DNA of 38,344 bases from Candidatus Bathyarchaeota archaeon (GCA_017883615.1 JADGNF010000017.1:1-38344); one strand, 5' to 3'. Positions 1 to 8,068 are shown, counted from the first letter of the stretch. The notes: generated by a model from the letters alone, not told the origin. Program-made: numbers and translations.

Positions 1-74
1 CCATCGGACCCGCCACAACCTTTTCCGAAGTTTTTTGGTGTTTGGCTTTAGTCAAGAAACTTTGTGACAACGAA

Positions 75-84
75 TCTTTAAAAG
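75..84 (+). promoter_or_regulatory. TATA-like box upstream of the surface protein gene
   Basis: The sequence TCTTTAAAAG lies about 35-45 bases before the possible starts at 118 (TTG) and 127 (ATG), a reasonable distance for an archaeal TATA box. No BRE or transcription start can be verified by eye. Confidence 0.35.
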
Positions 85-126
85 AAGTCTCTTAAGTCAA
101 GTTAGACCTATAGTTGCTTGATTGCT

Positions 127-1212
127 ATGGGTAAGACATTCATGGCAGCAATCATCGTATGTACTATGTTGCTTTCAATTGCCGCAGGAATACAAACTGT
201 AAAGGTGGAAGGACAAAACTTCTATGTCAAGGTCACAATGACACTGATTACCCCAACTCAGAACAAAACCTACACAAATAACATGTATTGTGCCGTGAAC
301 CTAAAAGTTGAACCACAATTCTCTTATGTGTACGTAATTGATGAATCGGTCTTGTACAGGATAGATAACAACTCAAATGTCTTAATTACGACTGATGAGG
401 GATTAGGGACGGAAATTTATCTTGGCGATCTGCAAAATGGAACACATAAACTTACAGTAACAACTCAAGTGAAATATGTAATTTCTGCGTCTCCATACTC
501 TTCAAATTCAAACCAATACCGATATGCCACCGTTTACGTGCAGCAATTTCCCTCAATAAACTTTTCAGTTCTCAGCATTCCCGCAAGCATCCAAATCTTC
601 AGTCCCCAAAACCAAACCTACAATACGTCTGATATCACGCTTAATGCCGTAACTAGTTTCCCATTTTCTTATTACTATCACACTAATACAGCAGCAGTTA
701 GTTACAGCATAGATAACCAATCCGACCAACACTATGTTTACGGACCAGAAATCTTGCCAGGATGGACGGATGGCTCTCACAGCATAACAATTCATGCTTT
801 TAAAAATGATGAAACCGTTTTCTTCAGCGTTGACACAACACCGCCAAACATCTCAGATTTATCCATAGAAAACAGAACATTCATCTCCCCTGATGTTCCA
901 GTCAGGTTCAATGTGAACGAGACCTCACAGATTGCATACAGTCTAGATAATCAAGCTAATGTCTCCGTAAATGGGAACTTCACTCTTAACGGCTTAACAG
1001 AAGGCACACATAGCATAGTTATCTACGCAAATGACAATGTGGGAAACATGGGTAAAACTAACATTGCTTTCTTTACGGTAAACAAAGCAACACCCTCTCC
1101 TAGTCCTACTCCTAAAGCGAACTTCTCAGATTGGATTCCGTATGCAACGATAGCTGTAGCTGTTGGCTTGGGTGCAAGTGCTCAAGTTTACTTTAAGAAA
1201 CGTAAGAAGTAG
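127..1212 (+). CDS. Secreted, C-terminally anchored surface protein with Ig-like repeats
   Basis: Probable cell-surface protein of about 361 aa. I prefer the ATG at 127 over an in-frame TTG at 118. The N-terminus has a short basic start and a hydrophobic signal stretch (AAIIVCTMLLSIAAG). The body is rich in Ser, Thr, Asn and Tyr, with many N-x-S/T sequons, and contains two or three related modules carrying SIDNQS/SLDNQA and GTHS/GSHS motifs typical of Ig-like folds in archaeal surface proteins. A PSPSPTP linker follows near residue 330, then one membrane helix and a terminal KKRKK stop-transfer sequence. The architecture therefore predicts an exported, glycosylated and membrane-anchored protein. 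No enzymatic motif is visible, and ligand and function are unknown. Codon use is A/T-rich compared with the housekeeping genes downstream. Confidence 0.75.
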   Translation: MGKTFMAAIIVCTMLLSIAAGIQTVKVEGQNFYVKVTMTLITPTQNKTYTNNMYCAVNLKVEPQFSYVYVIDESVLYRIDNNSNVLITTDEGLGTEIYLGDLQNGTHKLTVTTQVKYVISASPYSSNSNQYRYATVYVQQFPSINFSVLSIPASIQIFSPQNQTYNTSDITLNAVTSFPFSYYYHTNTAAVSYSIDNQSDQHYVYGPEILPGWTDGSHSITIHAFKNDETVFFSVDTTPPNISDLSIENRTFISPDVPVRFNVNETSQIAYSLDNQANVSVNGNFTLNGLTEGTHSIVIYANDNVGNMGKTNIAFFTVNKATPSPSPTPKANFSDWIPYATIAVAVGLGASAQVYFKKRKK

Positions 1213-1220
1213 AAAGCTAA

Positions 1221-1246
1221 GAAAGAAAAGTTCTTCTTTCCTTTTT
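1221..1246 (+). terminator. Weak hairpin and T-tract after the surface protein gene
   Basis: GAAAGAA (1221-1227) can pair with TTCTTTC (1234-1240), followed by CTTTTT. The stem is A/T-rich and only 7 bp, but the T-tract directly after the stop codon at 1212 fits an archaeal terminator. Confidence 0.4.
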
Positions 1247-1295
1247 AGGCAACAAGTCTTTTAAGAAATTCTAAACAATAGGCTAATGGTTTAAA

Positions 1296-1490
1296 ATGAA
1301 AACCAGACAAGTGATCGGGATTTTATCTATTGTGTTAGGTGTCTATGTTGGAATTACTGCTGTTTTAGATTGGGTCGGCAGCTATCCATTTGCAAATATT
1401 GCTCCTTTTTTTGTATTCTTTGCTATTGCCATAAGTCTAATAATAGCAGGCGGATACCTTCTAAAACAAAAAGCGATTCCAATTATGTAA
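1296..1490 (+). CDS. Small membrane protein with two transmembrane helices
   Basis: A 64-aa protein with two predicted membrane helices, roughly residues 7-27 (IGILSIVLGVYVGITAVL) and 35-55 (IAPFFVFFAIAISLIIAG), separated by a short polar turn and ending in a short basic tail. It follows the surface protein gene in the same direction after an 83-base gap. No family is recognised. The two clean helices and a Lys-Thr-Arg start suggest a real membrane peptide rather than a chance reading frame, but function cannot be assigned. Confidence 0.5.
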   Translation: MKTRQVIGILSIVLGVYVGITAVLDWVGSYPFANIAPFFVFFAIAISLIIAGGYLLKQKAIPIM

Positions 1491-1642
1491 ATTTAGATTA
1501 ACTAAGAAAGCAAGTTTTCCTCAAGCCTTTCTATGGTTAGGACTTGGCTGCTAAAGTCTTTCCCATCTTCTCCCGATAACGTCTATCGGAAATGATTTGG
1601 GCACTCTACCCCGCTAAGTTACTACCCAAAGAGAAAAAGGGT

Positions 1643-2041
1643 CTATTTCTTTAGTGCTTCCCGCATCCGTTTGATTTTTTCCTCATCTTCCATATTCATT
1701 TCTCGCTCAAGCTTGTTTTCTTCCTCAATTCTCTTGTTGTGCTGCTGTACATGCTCGTTAGTTGAATACACGAGTTTTTTTACCGACTCGATGATATCGT
1801 TGATTTTGTCTGGTGTGCTCAGTACATAAATGCTTAGTCCTTCAAAATCGACTTCGCAATCTAACGGTATTGGGTTCTTTCGTAATTCATCATAAAAGAA
1901 ATCCTTCCAAACAGTATCTGGCACCATTTCCAATAATAAATTGAACTTGAATGTCTCTTTAGTTCCCGGCACTTTAATTATTTCCAGCTTGTCCGGATCT
2001 ATGGGTCTAAGGTTCACGACCAAAGTTTTTGTTTTCAACAC
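1643..2041 (-). CDS. Hypothetical cytosolic protein with charged C-terminal helix
   Basis: A 132-aa protein of unknown function. The first 90 residues look like a small alpha/beta domain, with beta-like stretches KTLVVNLRPID and FEGLSIYVLST. The last 40 residues are strongly charged (HNKRIEEENKLEREMNMEDEEKIKRM is split here only for description) and probably form a long helix or coiled coil. There is no signal peptide and no membrane segment. It is monocistronic on the minus strand, with a TATA-like stretch (minus-strand GCTTAAATTA) around 2073-2082. It could be a lineage-specific regulator or adaptor, but nothing in the sequence fixes this. Confidence 0.55.
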   Translation of the reverse strand: MLKTKTLVVNLRPIDPDKLEIIKVPGTKETFKFNLLLEMVPDTVWKDFFYDELRKNPIPLDCEVDFEGLSIYVLSTPDKINDIIESVKKLVYSTNEHVQQHNKRIEEENKLEREMNMEDEEKIKRMREALKK

Positions 2042-2199
2042 TAACCCTACCTAATCCTGAATAACTAACAGTTTTAATTTAAGCTTTTGAGCACCGAAAA
2101 ATCACATTACGATTGAGTAAGGGTGGCGATGCTTTTGATGTTAAATTGATAACCGAAGAATTCAGCTAAGGTTCGAAGATATTCCCTTGGAAGAGACCA

Positions 2200-2337
2200 T
2201 TATGGTTGTTTTATTCTTCCTGAGCCATTACATTTTGGGCAACGTCTTCTCGAATCCCCGGTACCTATTGTCCCCTCGCCATGGCATTCAGGGCAAATAA
2301 TTAGCCAATCTTCGTCGCGCTCATACCTTCGGGACAC
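2200..2337 (-). CDS. Zinc-knuckle microprotein with two CxxCxGxG-type motifs (45 aa)
   Basis: A GTG-initiated frame of 45 codons plus stop, found by reading the minus strand. It encodes two copies of the DnaJ-type zinc motif, CPECHGEG and CPKCNGSG, separated by 14 residues, with a short basic and acidic N-terminus (SRRYERDEDW) and a basic tail. Four cysteines in two CxxC pairs are exactly enough to bind one Zn2+. The frame is closed by a stop just upstream of the GTG, and a purine-rich GGAAAGTGA precedes it. It lies alone between two unknown genes. Archaea encode many such tiny zinc-ribbon proteins, often of unknown role. Assignment as a gene rests on motif conservation, not on length. Confidence 0.65.
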   Translation of the reverse strand: MSRRYERDEDWLIICPECHGEGTIGTGDSRRRCPKCNGSGRIKQP

Positions 2338-2496
2338 AAGAATTCACTTTCCAACGGTACTTTTCTGTCTTTTCGATTATTTAGATTTTCTTATTCCTCG
2401 CGTTTTGATGAGGCAACAGAAATGCCTGCAGATTGCTTAAGCTCTTAAGGCTTTTAGAGTAAAAAAAGAAATACTAGTAACCATTACATACTCTTC

Positions 2497-3351
2497 ATGA
2501 AATTGCTATTTGGAGAAGCCGCCCAAGGATGCTTCAACCCACCTGAGGAAAAAATCCAAAAACTAAACAAATGGGTTGAACTTGCAAACTCTGCAAGGAG
2601 CACAGGTAACTTAGAGCCAACTCCAAACCAGTACGACAAAGCTGAAGAATTGATTACATTTTACACCTTTGCGCCTTTTGTGCTGAGTCTAAATCGCGTC
2701 GGATTAACCAATAGAATTCTTGGTTTAGCAGGCATCAGTCCATTTGAAGAAAACGTGGTCGGCATAGGTCTAGAACGGCAATATCTACCCCCAGCGGGCT
2801 ATCTGCAATGGTTTAAGAAAGAAGTAAAAAGCCACCCAGTGAGGTACATTAGAGAACAGTCAGATGAGCATCTTAAAGCAAAAAAGCCATTGGAATCACG
2901 CACTCATGTTGACGCAGTTATTGAAACTGACAAGTTGATTATCTTTTTTGAAATAAAATATACTTCCGACATTTCTCACAGCACAACTTTTAATCCTTAC
3001 AGAAATCAACTGGCAAGGTTAATTGATGTTGGGCTAGAGGAAGCCAAATCCAGTGGCAAAGAGGTCTTAGTTATTTTGTCTACCCCGTCTACACTCTTTG
3101 AGAGGAGAAGCAGGCTCTATTACTATAAAGTCCAGGAATACTCGGACCCTTTGATGATTCAGAAAGACATTGGCTGGAGACCAGTAAAACAAATAGAAGA
3201 AAATCTTTTGGCAGTAAAATGGATTGCCTTGGAAGAAATATTCAATTTACTTTACAAAGACTTCAATCACCCTGACAAGAAAGAAGCACTGGAGTTCTTC
3301 AAAGAAAGAAATTTGGTGACTTCTGAAGTGAAAAACCAACTTATTTCTTAA
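2497..3351 (+). CDS. PD-(D/E)XK nuclease-like protein
   Basis: A 284-aa soluble protein. The central segment (residues about 135-175) has the layout of a restriction-endonuclease-like core: D139 in HVDAVIETDK, then a hydrophobic strand with E152 and K154 (FFEIKY), then a helix with Q171 (RNQLARL). This D-x12-E-x-K plus downstream Gln arrangement matches the PD-(D/E)XK superfamily, whose members cleave or bind nucleic acids. The N-terminal 120 residues and the C-terminal 90 residues do not match a family I know. No methyltransferase or other restriction partner is adjacent, so it is not an obvious restriction-modification enzyme. It is convergent with the histidine kinase gene, with 5 bases between stops. 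Function beyond the fold is inference. Confidence 0.6.
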   Translation: MKLLFGEAAQGCFNPPEEKIQKLNKWVELANSARSTGNLEPTPNQYDKAEELITFYTFAPFVLSLNRVGLTNRILGLAGISPFEENVVGIGLERQYLPPAGYLQWFKKEVKSHPVRYIREQSDEHLKAKKPLESRTHVDAVIETDKLIIFFEIKYTSDISHSTTFNPYRNQLARLIDVGLEEAKSSGKEVLVILSTPSTLFERRSRLYYYKVQEYSDPLMIQKDIGWRPVKQIEENLLAVKWIALEEIFNLLYKDFNHPDKKEALEFFKERNLVTSEVKNQLIS

Positions 3352-3356
3352 CTTTG

Positions 3357-5048
3357 CTATTTGGCTGCAGGAAGAAAAACCGTAAAATAGGTACCTTTTC
3401 CTTGAACGCTTTGGACTTCAATTCTTCCCCCATGAGCATTAATTATTCGCTTGCAAATTGACAGCCCAACACCCATGCCTTTGGCTTTGGTAGTGAAAAA
3501 GGGTGTCCATAACTTCTCCAAAACTTCTCTAGACATCCCCACTCCACTATCTGAGAAGGCTATCTTAACCTCATCACTCACTTTACCACTTGTTATTCTC
3601 AGTTCTCCACCGTTAGGCATGGCATCAAAAGCGTTCTTAATCAGATTACAGAATACACGCTCTATTTTCCCGTTATCAACAAATACGGAAAATTCCTCAC
3701 CTAACGCCTTTATTATCTGAACATTGTCTGGTACTACTAGAGTTGACAAAGAATCGTTCACCAACCTTTTCGGGTTGGTTATAATTTTATCTAGTTTTAT
3801 TTCACAAGAATACTCTAGGAGGTCTCTCACAATTTTGTCTGAATACTCAACACAATCATCAATTGTCCTAAGCTGGGCGTTTCCCTTTGCGCCCATCTTT
3901 GATCCGTAATTCTTCTTCAAAACGTATGAGGCGGCTTTGATTCCAGTTAAGGGGTTACGCAAGTCATGTCCTACCATTCTAGAAACTTCATTCATGCCTT
4001 CAAGTTTCTTATTCACGGTATCTCTTACCGCGTTTGTGAGAACTGCCAACTCTTCTGATGAGTGAATCAAGGTCTTAGGAACCGAAGCATCAGGATTAAG
4101 AGGCATTTCTGCGACATAGGTAGCTAGCTTAGTCATTGGTTTGACAATTTCCCTTTCAAGAAGTAAAAGAAAGCCCGCTCCAAACGATAATGCAAGTAGA
4201 ACGGAAGCAGCAAGAAAAATATCTCTAACCCATACTCCTTGTTGATACGCAATCCTATTTTGGGTAACTTGCAAAATGAACAAAGGATTTGAGTGAACAT
4301 CGTTAACTAGAGCGTACCCAGATACAGTTTCAGGATTATTTGGTTTCACAAAAACGGTTTGTTCATTTGATTGCAACGACCCAACAATTTGATTATTCCC
4401 TTTTTGAAGATTGAAATCTGTAATGGTTTCCAATGAAAAATTGAGATTCATGATTTTTGTTAACTGGCTAACTTCTTGGGAGTCAAGATATTTTCCAAAC
4501 AGCATGCCGCCCATCATTGGACCCTGATTCAAACTGGTCAAGATGGGCGCTGTAGCAACTAACATTGGTTGATCATCAACAAGCATGATACCTGCAACTG
4601 AGCCTTCTTGAGATGGAAATGCCCAAATGCAATCGTCAGACGTGAGCATATTTCTTGTCTCTTCCGAGGTTGTTACCTCTGTTCCATTGTTCAGATCAAT
4701 CGTTTGGCAATAAACCAGACTTCTGCTATTGTTAACAACAACTATTAGGTTTACGTTTAGGTTTTCAAATGTCGATTCTACAAAGTTGTTATTGACATAT
4801 TCTTCATTTCCATTTTGGACAAAGTTGTATGTGTCATCCCAAAATGAATAATCTTTCACTTTGCCCGACAATTCTGAGAGTCGATATCCTATTGTGTTTA
4901 ATGCTTGACTGATGCTTTGTGAACTTTCATGGTTTTCGAGATTGTCAAAACTAGGCTCAATAACAAAAACTGTTACGATTTGCAATGCTCCAAAAATTAG
5001 AACGGAAACAATGGAAATAGCAATAATAGTTTTTGTCCTCAACTTCAT
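3357..5048 (-). CDS. CHASE4-domain sensor histidine kinase
   Basis: A 563-aa membrane sensor kinase. TM1 is at about residues 8-30, an extracytoplasmic CHASE4 domain at about 35-200 (note YSFWDDTYNFV and the N-rich stretch after it, characteristic of CHASE4), TM2 at about 275-298, and a short HAMP-like segment follows. The H-box is GHDLRNPLTG with the phospho-acceptor at H361. The HATPase_c domain has an N box (NLIKNAFDAM), G1 (DSGVGM), F box (FFTTKAKG) and G2 (GMGVGLSI). It should autophosphorylate on binding an unknown extracellular signal. No receiver-domain gene occurs anywhere in the window, so it is an orphan kinase here. The ATG at 5048 is preceded on the minus strand by GGAAG. Confidence 0.9.
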   Translation of the reverse strand: MKLRTKTIIAISIVSVLIFGALQIVTVFVIEPSFDNLENHESSQSISQALNTIGYRLSELSGKVKDYSFWDDTYNFVQNGNEEYVNNNFVESTFENLNVNLIVVVNNSRSLVYCQTIDLNNGTEVTTSEETRNMLTSDDCIWAFPSQEGSVAGIMLVDDQPMLVATAPILTSLNQGPMMGGMLFGKYLDSQEVSQLTKIMNLNFSLETITDFNLQKGNNQIVGSLQSNEQTVFVKPNNPETVSGYALVNDVHSNPLFILQVTQNRIAYQQGVWVRDIFLAASVLLALSFGAGFLLLLEREIVKPMTKLATYVAEMPLNPDASVPKTLIHSSEELAVLTNAVRDTVNKKLEGMNEVSRMVGHDLRNPLTGIKAASYVLKKNYGSKMGAKGNAQLRTIDDCVEYSDKIVRDLLEYSCEIKLDKIITNPKRLVNDSLSTLVVPDNVQIIKALGEEFSVFVDNGKIERVFCNLIKNAFDAMPNGGELRITSGKVSDEVKIAFSDSGVGMSREVLEKLWTPFFTTKAKGMGVGLSICKRIINAHGGRIEVQSVQGKGTYFTVFLPAAK

Positions 5049-5554
5049 AAGCTGATTTCTTCCAATTGGGCACTTTGATTTCTTGTTATTAGACGTTCTA
5101 TGTAATTCAATTTAAGCTATGTGAATTCAAAATATGATCACACCATTCATTTTGGACATAGTGTCTTCCTCAAATGTTTAATGCTTCATTACAAACGTGT
5201 TTCTTCATTCAAATCATGAAAAACATCAATCAGTCAAAATCAAAGAGATCTTCAAAGTTTTCCCAAGTCATCATCCATTTTACTAAATCTGTATTTTCGT
5301 TTTTGTATTGGTTTGATCAACATTGCAATAAAATGAGCAAATACTGCGTATCTCTCAATCATCGACTTAGGTACAAAGAGATGAAGCCTTGTTACGTTTC
5401 TAAAGCTGAAAGTCCTGAAGCAAAATCTTTCGAACCAGCAATGACGTCTTTCAGAAAGCACCCATTGGTTTTTAACGGAAAATATAAATTGGCAAGCAAC
5501 ATTAAAGTGTTAATGTTTAGTATTTGACTTGTCGGTGTATAAAGAGGAATGAAT
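5049..5554. other. Intergenic stretch, A+T-rich, no convincing gene
   Basis: About 500 bases between the divergent histidine kinase and GfcR-like genes. A 117-codon frame (5174-5527, plus) and two shorter minus-strand frames are open, but they are basic, low-complexity translations with no domain motif or good ribosome binding site. The stretch presumably holds the two promoters. I saw no tRNA, repeat or strong palindrome. Confidence 0.5.
5544..5548 (+). promoter_or_regulatory. Ribosome binding site that selects the 5555 start
   Basis: GAGGA at 5544-5548 lies 6 bases before the ATG at 5555 but abuts the ATG at 5549. This spacing argues that translation of the GfcR-like gene begins at 5555. 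Confidence 0.55.
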
Positions 5555-6313
5555 ATGAGTACCCACGCGGAAGATTTGAAACTACGGTTAATGACCATCG
5601 AACTCCTACGAACAGCAAAATACAAACGCAACATCACCTACCGAGAACTCGCAAGCAAAACAGGCCTACCAGTAACCGTCCTAAGCCGCTACGCTAAGGG
5701 GCACGTGCTGCCAAACACCACCCGCGCCAAACAACTCTGGCGAGTCCTCACAAAGCTAGTGGGTTTAGAAACAGAGTTACGCAACAGAATAAAGTTCGAC
5801 GAAACAGGCTACTTCGACAACACCGAAATCGTCGGTGACTACAACATCTTGCAGCAGGCGGCGAACCATGCGTTGGCGAGTTTTGCTGGGAAACGCGTCA
5901 CTAAAGTTCTGACCGCAGCCACCGACGGAATTCCATTGGCCACGATGGTCGCGAACGCGTTGGGCGTAAACCTCATAGTGGCAAAACGCAACAAGGAAGT
6001 TGGCGTTAAAGCGTTCCTTGATGAAACCTTCATTTTAGGCAAAGATTCAGGTGTTACAGTCACGCTTTACATTCCCAAAGAAATCATAAAAAAACGCGAC
6101 AGCGTCCTAATCGTAGACGACATGATCAAGAGCGGCGAAACCCAAGAAGCCCTCGTTAACCTCGTTAAAAAAGCGAAGGCAGAAATTTCAGGCGTCTTTT
6201 CACTCATCGCCGTCGGGGACGACTGGAAGAAGCGAATCAAAGTCGGAAGCGATGCCCCAGTCGAGGTTGTGACTTACCTAAAGTCGCCTAATGATTCAGA
6301 AAGCCGCACTTAA
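5555..6313 (+). CDS. GfcR-type transcription regulator (HTH plus PRTase domain)
   Basis: A regulator of about 252 aa. Residues about 20-60 form a helix-turn-helix (ITYRELASKTGLPVTVLSRY), and residues about 110-240 a type I phosphoribosyltransferase fold. The PRPP-binding loop is VLIVDDMIKSGETQEAL, with the two acidic residues, Ser/Gly and Thr expected of a P-binding loop. Archaeal proteins of this layout include GfcR, which controls sugar and purine-related genes in haloarchaea. The domain architecture is certain, but the ligand and target genes are inferred. It lies 94 bases upstream of mtnA in the same direction, so it may regulate that gene or share its transcript. Confidence 0.8.
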   Translation: MSTHAEDLKLRLMTIELLRTAKYKRNITYRELASKTGLPVTVLSRYAKGHVLPNTTRAKQLWRVLTKLVGLETELRNRIKFDETGYFDNTEIVGDYNILQQAANHALASFAGKRVTKVLTAATDGIPLATMVANALGVNLIVAKRNKEVGVKAFLDETFILGKDSGVTVTLYIPKEIIKKRDSVLIVDDMIKSGETQEALVNLVKKAKAEISGVFSLIAVGDDWKKRIKVGSDAPVEVVTYLKSPNDSESRT

Positions 6314-6407
6314 CCAAGTTTTCTTATTATTTCCTTTTTGTTTTCGGCGAAATCTTAAACAGAACCCAACACTCATTTTAGCCTAACTACTTTCGAGGCT
6401 ACGCTAG

Positions 6408-7433
6408 ATGCGAATGATTAAGTGGCAAAATGGAACCGTCCTAACCCCCGACCAAACCAAACTTCCCCTCCAAGAAGTTACTTTAAAAATCACGACTGTT
6501 GACCAGATGTGTGAAGCCATTAAGGTCTTGCGCATTCGGGGGGCACCGTTGCTGGGGGCAGCAGCAGCTTTTGGCATAGCAATTGCAGCTTACCACTCTA
6601 AGACACAAAGCAAAGAAAAACTGCTATCGGAGCTTGAAGACGCCGCAACAAAAATTAAGCTACAAAGGCCAACAGCGGTGAATCTTTTTTGGGCGGCAGA
6701 CCGGGTTCTCGCAAAAGCCCGAGCATTTATTGGAACCACCGAGGAACTGAAGGCGGCTGTTGTTGAGGAAGCCCAGAAAATAGCCGACGAAGACGCCGCT
6801 CAGAACCGTGCAATTGGAGAAAACGGCGCTGCTTTAATCAAAGATGGGGACACCGTTTTGACTCACTGTAATGCGGGTGAGTTAGCAACGGTAGAGTATG
6901 GCACAGCACTGGGTGTGGTCCGTGCTGTTTGTGAACAGGGCAAAAAAATCAAGGTCATAGCCGACGAAACCAGACCGCTCTTGCAGGGCGCACGGTTGAC
7001 AACTTACGAGTTGATGCGTGACCACATCCCAGTAACGTTGATCACGGACAACATGGCTGCATACGTAATGAGCAAGGGACTCGTGAACCTCGTCGTGGTA
7101 GGCGCAGACCGGGTTGTGCAAGATGCGGTTTTCAACAAAATCGGCACCTACGGCGTAGCAATTCTAGCAAAAGAACACAATATACCGTTTTATGTGGCAG
7201 CCCCAAAATCCACCTTCGACTTATCCCGAAAAGCCGCAGAAATCGTCATCGAAGAACGCAAACCAGAAGAAGTCACACACATCGCAGGGGTGCAAATCGC
7301 GCCAACAGGCGTCAAAGTGTACAACCCAGCGTTCGACGCAACGCCGTTGAAGTACGTTTCTGGGATAATCTGCGAAAGCCAAATCTACTATCCCAAAGAC
7401 TTCGCCAAATTCGGACCAAACTTCCAGCTCTAG
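6408..7433 (+). CDS. mtnA: S-methyl-5-thioribose-1-phosphate isomerase
   Basis: A 341-aa member of the eIF2B-alpha/MtnA/ribose-1,5-bisphosphate isomerase family. Features specific to MtnA include RGAPLLGAAAAFG (residues 44-56), RPTAVNLFWA (87-96), THCNAGELAT with the catalytic Cys154, ADETRPLLQGARLT, and GADRV with the catalytic Asp234, followed by FNKIGTYG. It isomerises the ring-closed sugar phosphate 5-methylthioribose-1-phosphate to the ribulose form in methionine salvage. The related archaeal R15P isomerase lacks the RPTAVNLFWA signature, so MtnA is preferred, though promiscuity is possible. The segment VVQDAVFNKIGT departs slightly from the usual NGDVxNKIGT. GAGG at 6395 supports the ATG at 6408. 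Confidence 0.88.
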   Translation: MRMIKWQNGTVLTPDQTKLPLQEVTLKITTVDQMCEAIKVLRIRGAPLLGAAAAFGIAIAAYHSKTQSKEKLLSELEDAATKIKLQRPTAVNLFWAADRVLAKARAFIGTTEELKAAVVEEAQKIADEDAAQNRAIGENGAALIKDGDTVLTHCNAGELATVEYGTALGVVRAVCEQGKKIKVIADETRPLLQGARLTTYELMRDHIPVTLITDNMAAYVMSKGLVNLVVVGADRVVQDAVFNKIGTYGVAILAKEHNIPFYVAAPKSTFDLSRKAAEIVIEERKPEEVTHIAGVQIAPTGVKVYNPAFDATPLKYVSGIICESQIYYPKDFAKFGPNFQL

Positions 7434-7477
7434 AATCAGCAAACAGCTAAAACAAAAAAAGAAAAAACTGTGCAAGA

Positions 7478-8068
7478 TTACACGGTTTGGGATGAAGCAA
7501 TAAGGGACGGAGAATCCACAAACGTCGTGGACCTTAGTTCTTGGGAGTTTTGCTCGATAAGCACTTTGATGCTTCCCAAAAGTTCTCTGTGACGTATGGT
7601 GTCGTTTATCATTCTCGCAAACAGACTTCCGAAATTATCTAAACTTACATTGTGCAGAGGGTTCAGTTTTTTCTCCGATAGCTTTTGGGTTTTCGACTGC
7701 ACATACGCATATTTTTCGCCCAAAGTTTTTTCGAGAACATCAAGCTTCTCCGAGAGAGAAATCAATTCATCAGGAGTGAGTTCCTCTTTTGCGATTATAT
7801 CTCTAAAAATTGCGTAAGTTATGTTGAAGACTTCCTCAATCTTAGCACTGTCGCTTGGCTTATACTTGGATTTCGCCAATTTCTCGCACACTTCTCTGAG
7901 GAGATGGGCGTGTTTCTGGCTATCAAATGCAACGTCGAGCAGGATTGCCTTAGCTGAAGGCAAAGTTGCTCGCTCCGCCAAAGCTGTGTACAAGACGCCG
8001 GTGTTGCTTTCAAGCATGCTTAAGCAGTCAAGATATGATTCTGTATATTTGGAATTTTCATTTGCCAT
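7478..8068 (-). CDS. Ferritin-like four-helix protein with altered metal ligands
   Basis: A 196-aa helical protein resembling rubrerythrin/ferritin-like proteins. Helix 1 carries E20 (LSMLESNTGVLY), helix 2 D49 and H53 (FDSQKHAHLL), helix 3 E113 and E118 (LEKTLGEKY), and helix 4 D156 and H160 (NDTIRHRELL). The two-fold repeat of the pattern suggests a diiron-type bundle. However, both expected E-x-x-H motifs read D-x-x-x-H, so metal binding is uncertain. There is no C-terminal rubredoxin domain. The gene stands alone, convergent with mtnA, with an unusual palindromic element just upstream of its TATA box. A role in metal or peroxide handling is inference from the fold. Confidence 0.6.
   Translation of the reverse strand: MANENSKYTESYLDCLSMLESNTGVLYTALAERATLPSAKAILLDVAFDSQKHAHLLREVCEKLAKSKYKPSDSAKIEEVFNITYAIFRDIIAKEELTPDELISLSEKLDVLEKTLGEKYAYVQSKTQKLSEKKLNPLHNVSLDNFGSLFARMINDTIRHRELLGSIKVLIEQNSQELRSTTFVDSPSLIASSQTV

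Noticed and set aside
2161-2260. GGTTCGAAG and TCTCGAATCC resembling tRNA T-arm sequences
   Set aside because: No matching acceptor, D or anticodon arms are found at proper distances. The second lies inside the zinc-knuckle coding sequence.
5174-5527. 117-codon plus-strand frame between the kinase and GfcR-like genes
   Set aside because: Basic, low-complexity translation without any recognisable motif, membrane pattern or ribosome binding site, and other frames are open over the same bases. An A+T-rich promoter region can give this by chance.
7221-7475. Minus-strand frames inside mtnA, glnA, aEF-2, P-type ATPase and tgtA genes
   Set aside because: They are antisense shadows of well-supported genes with strong codon bias; their translations show no domains.
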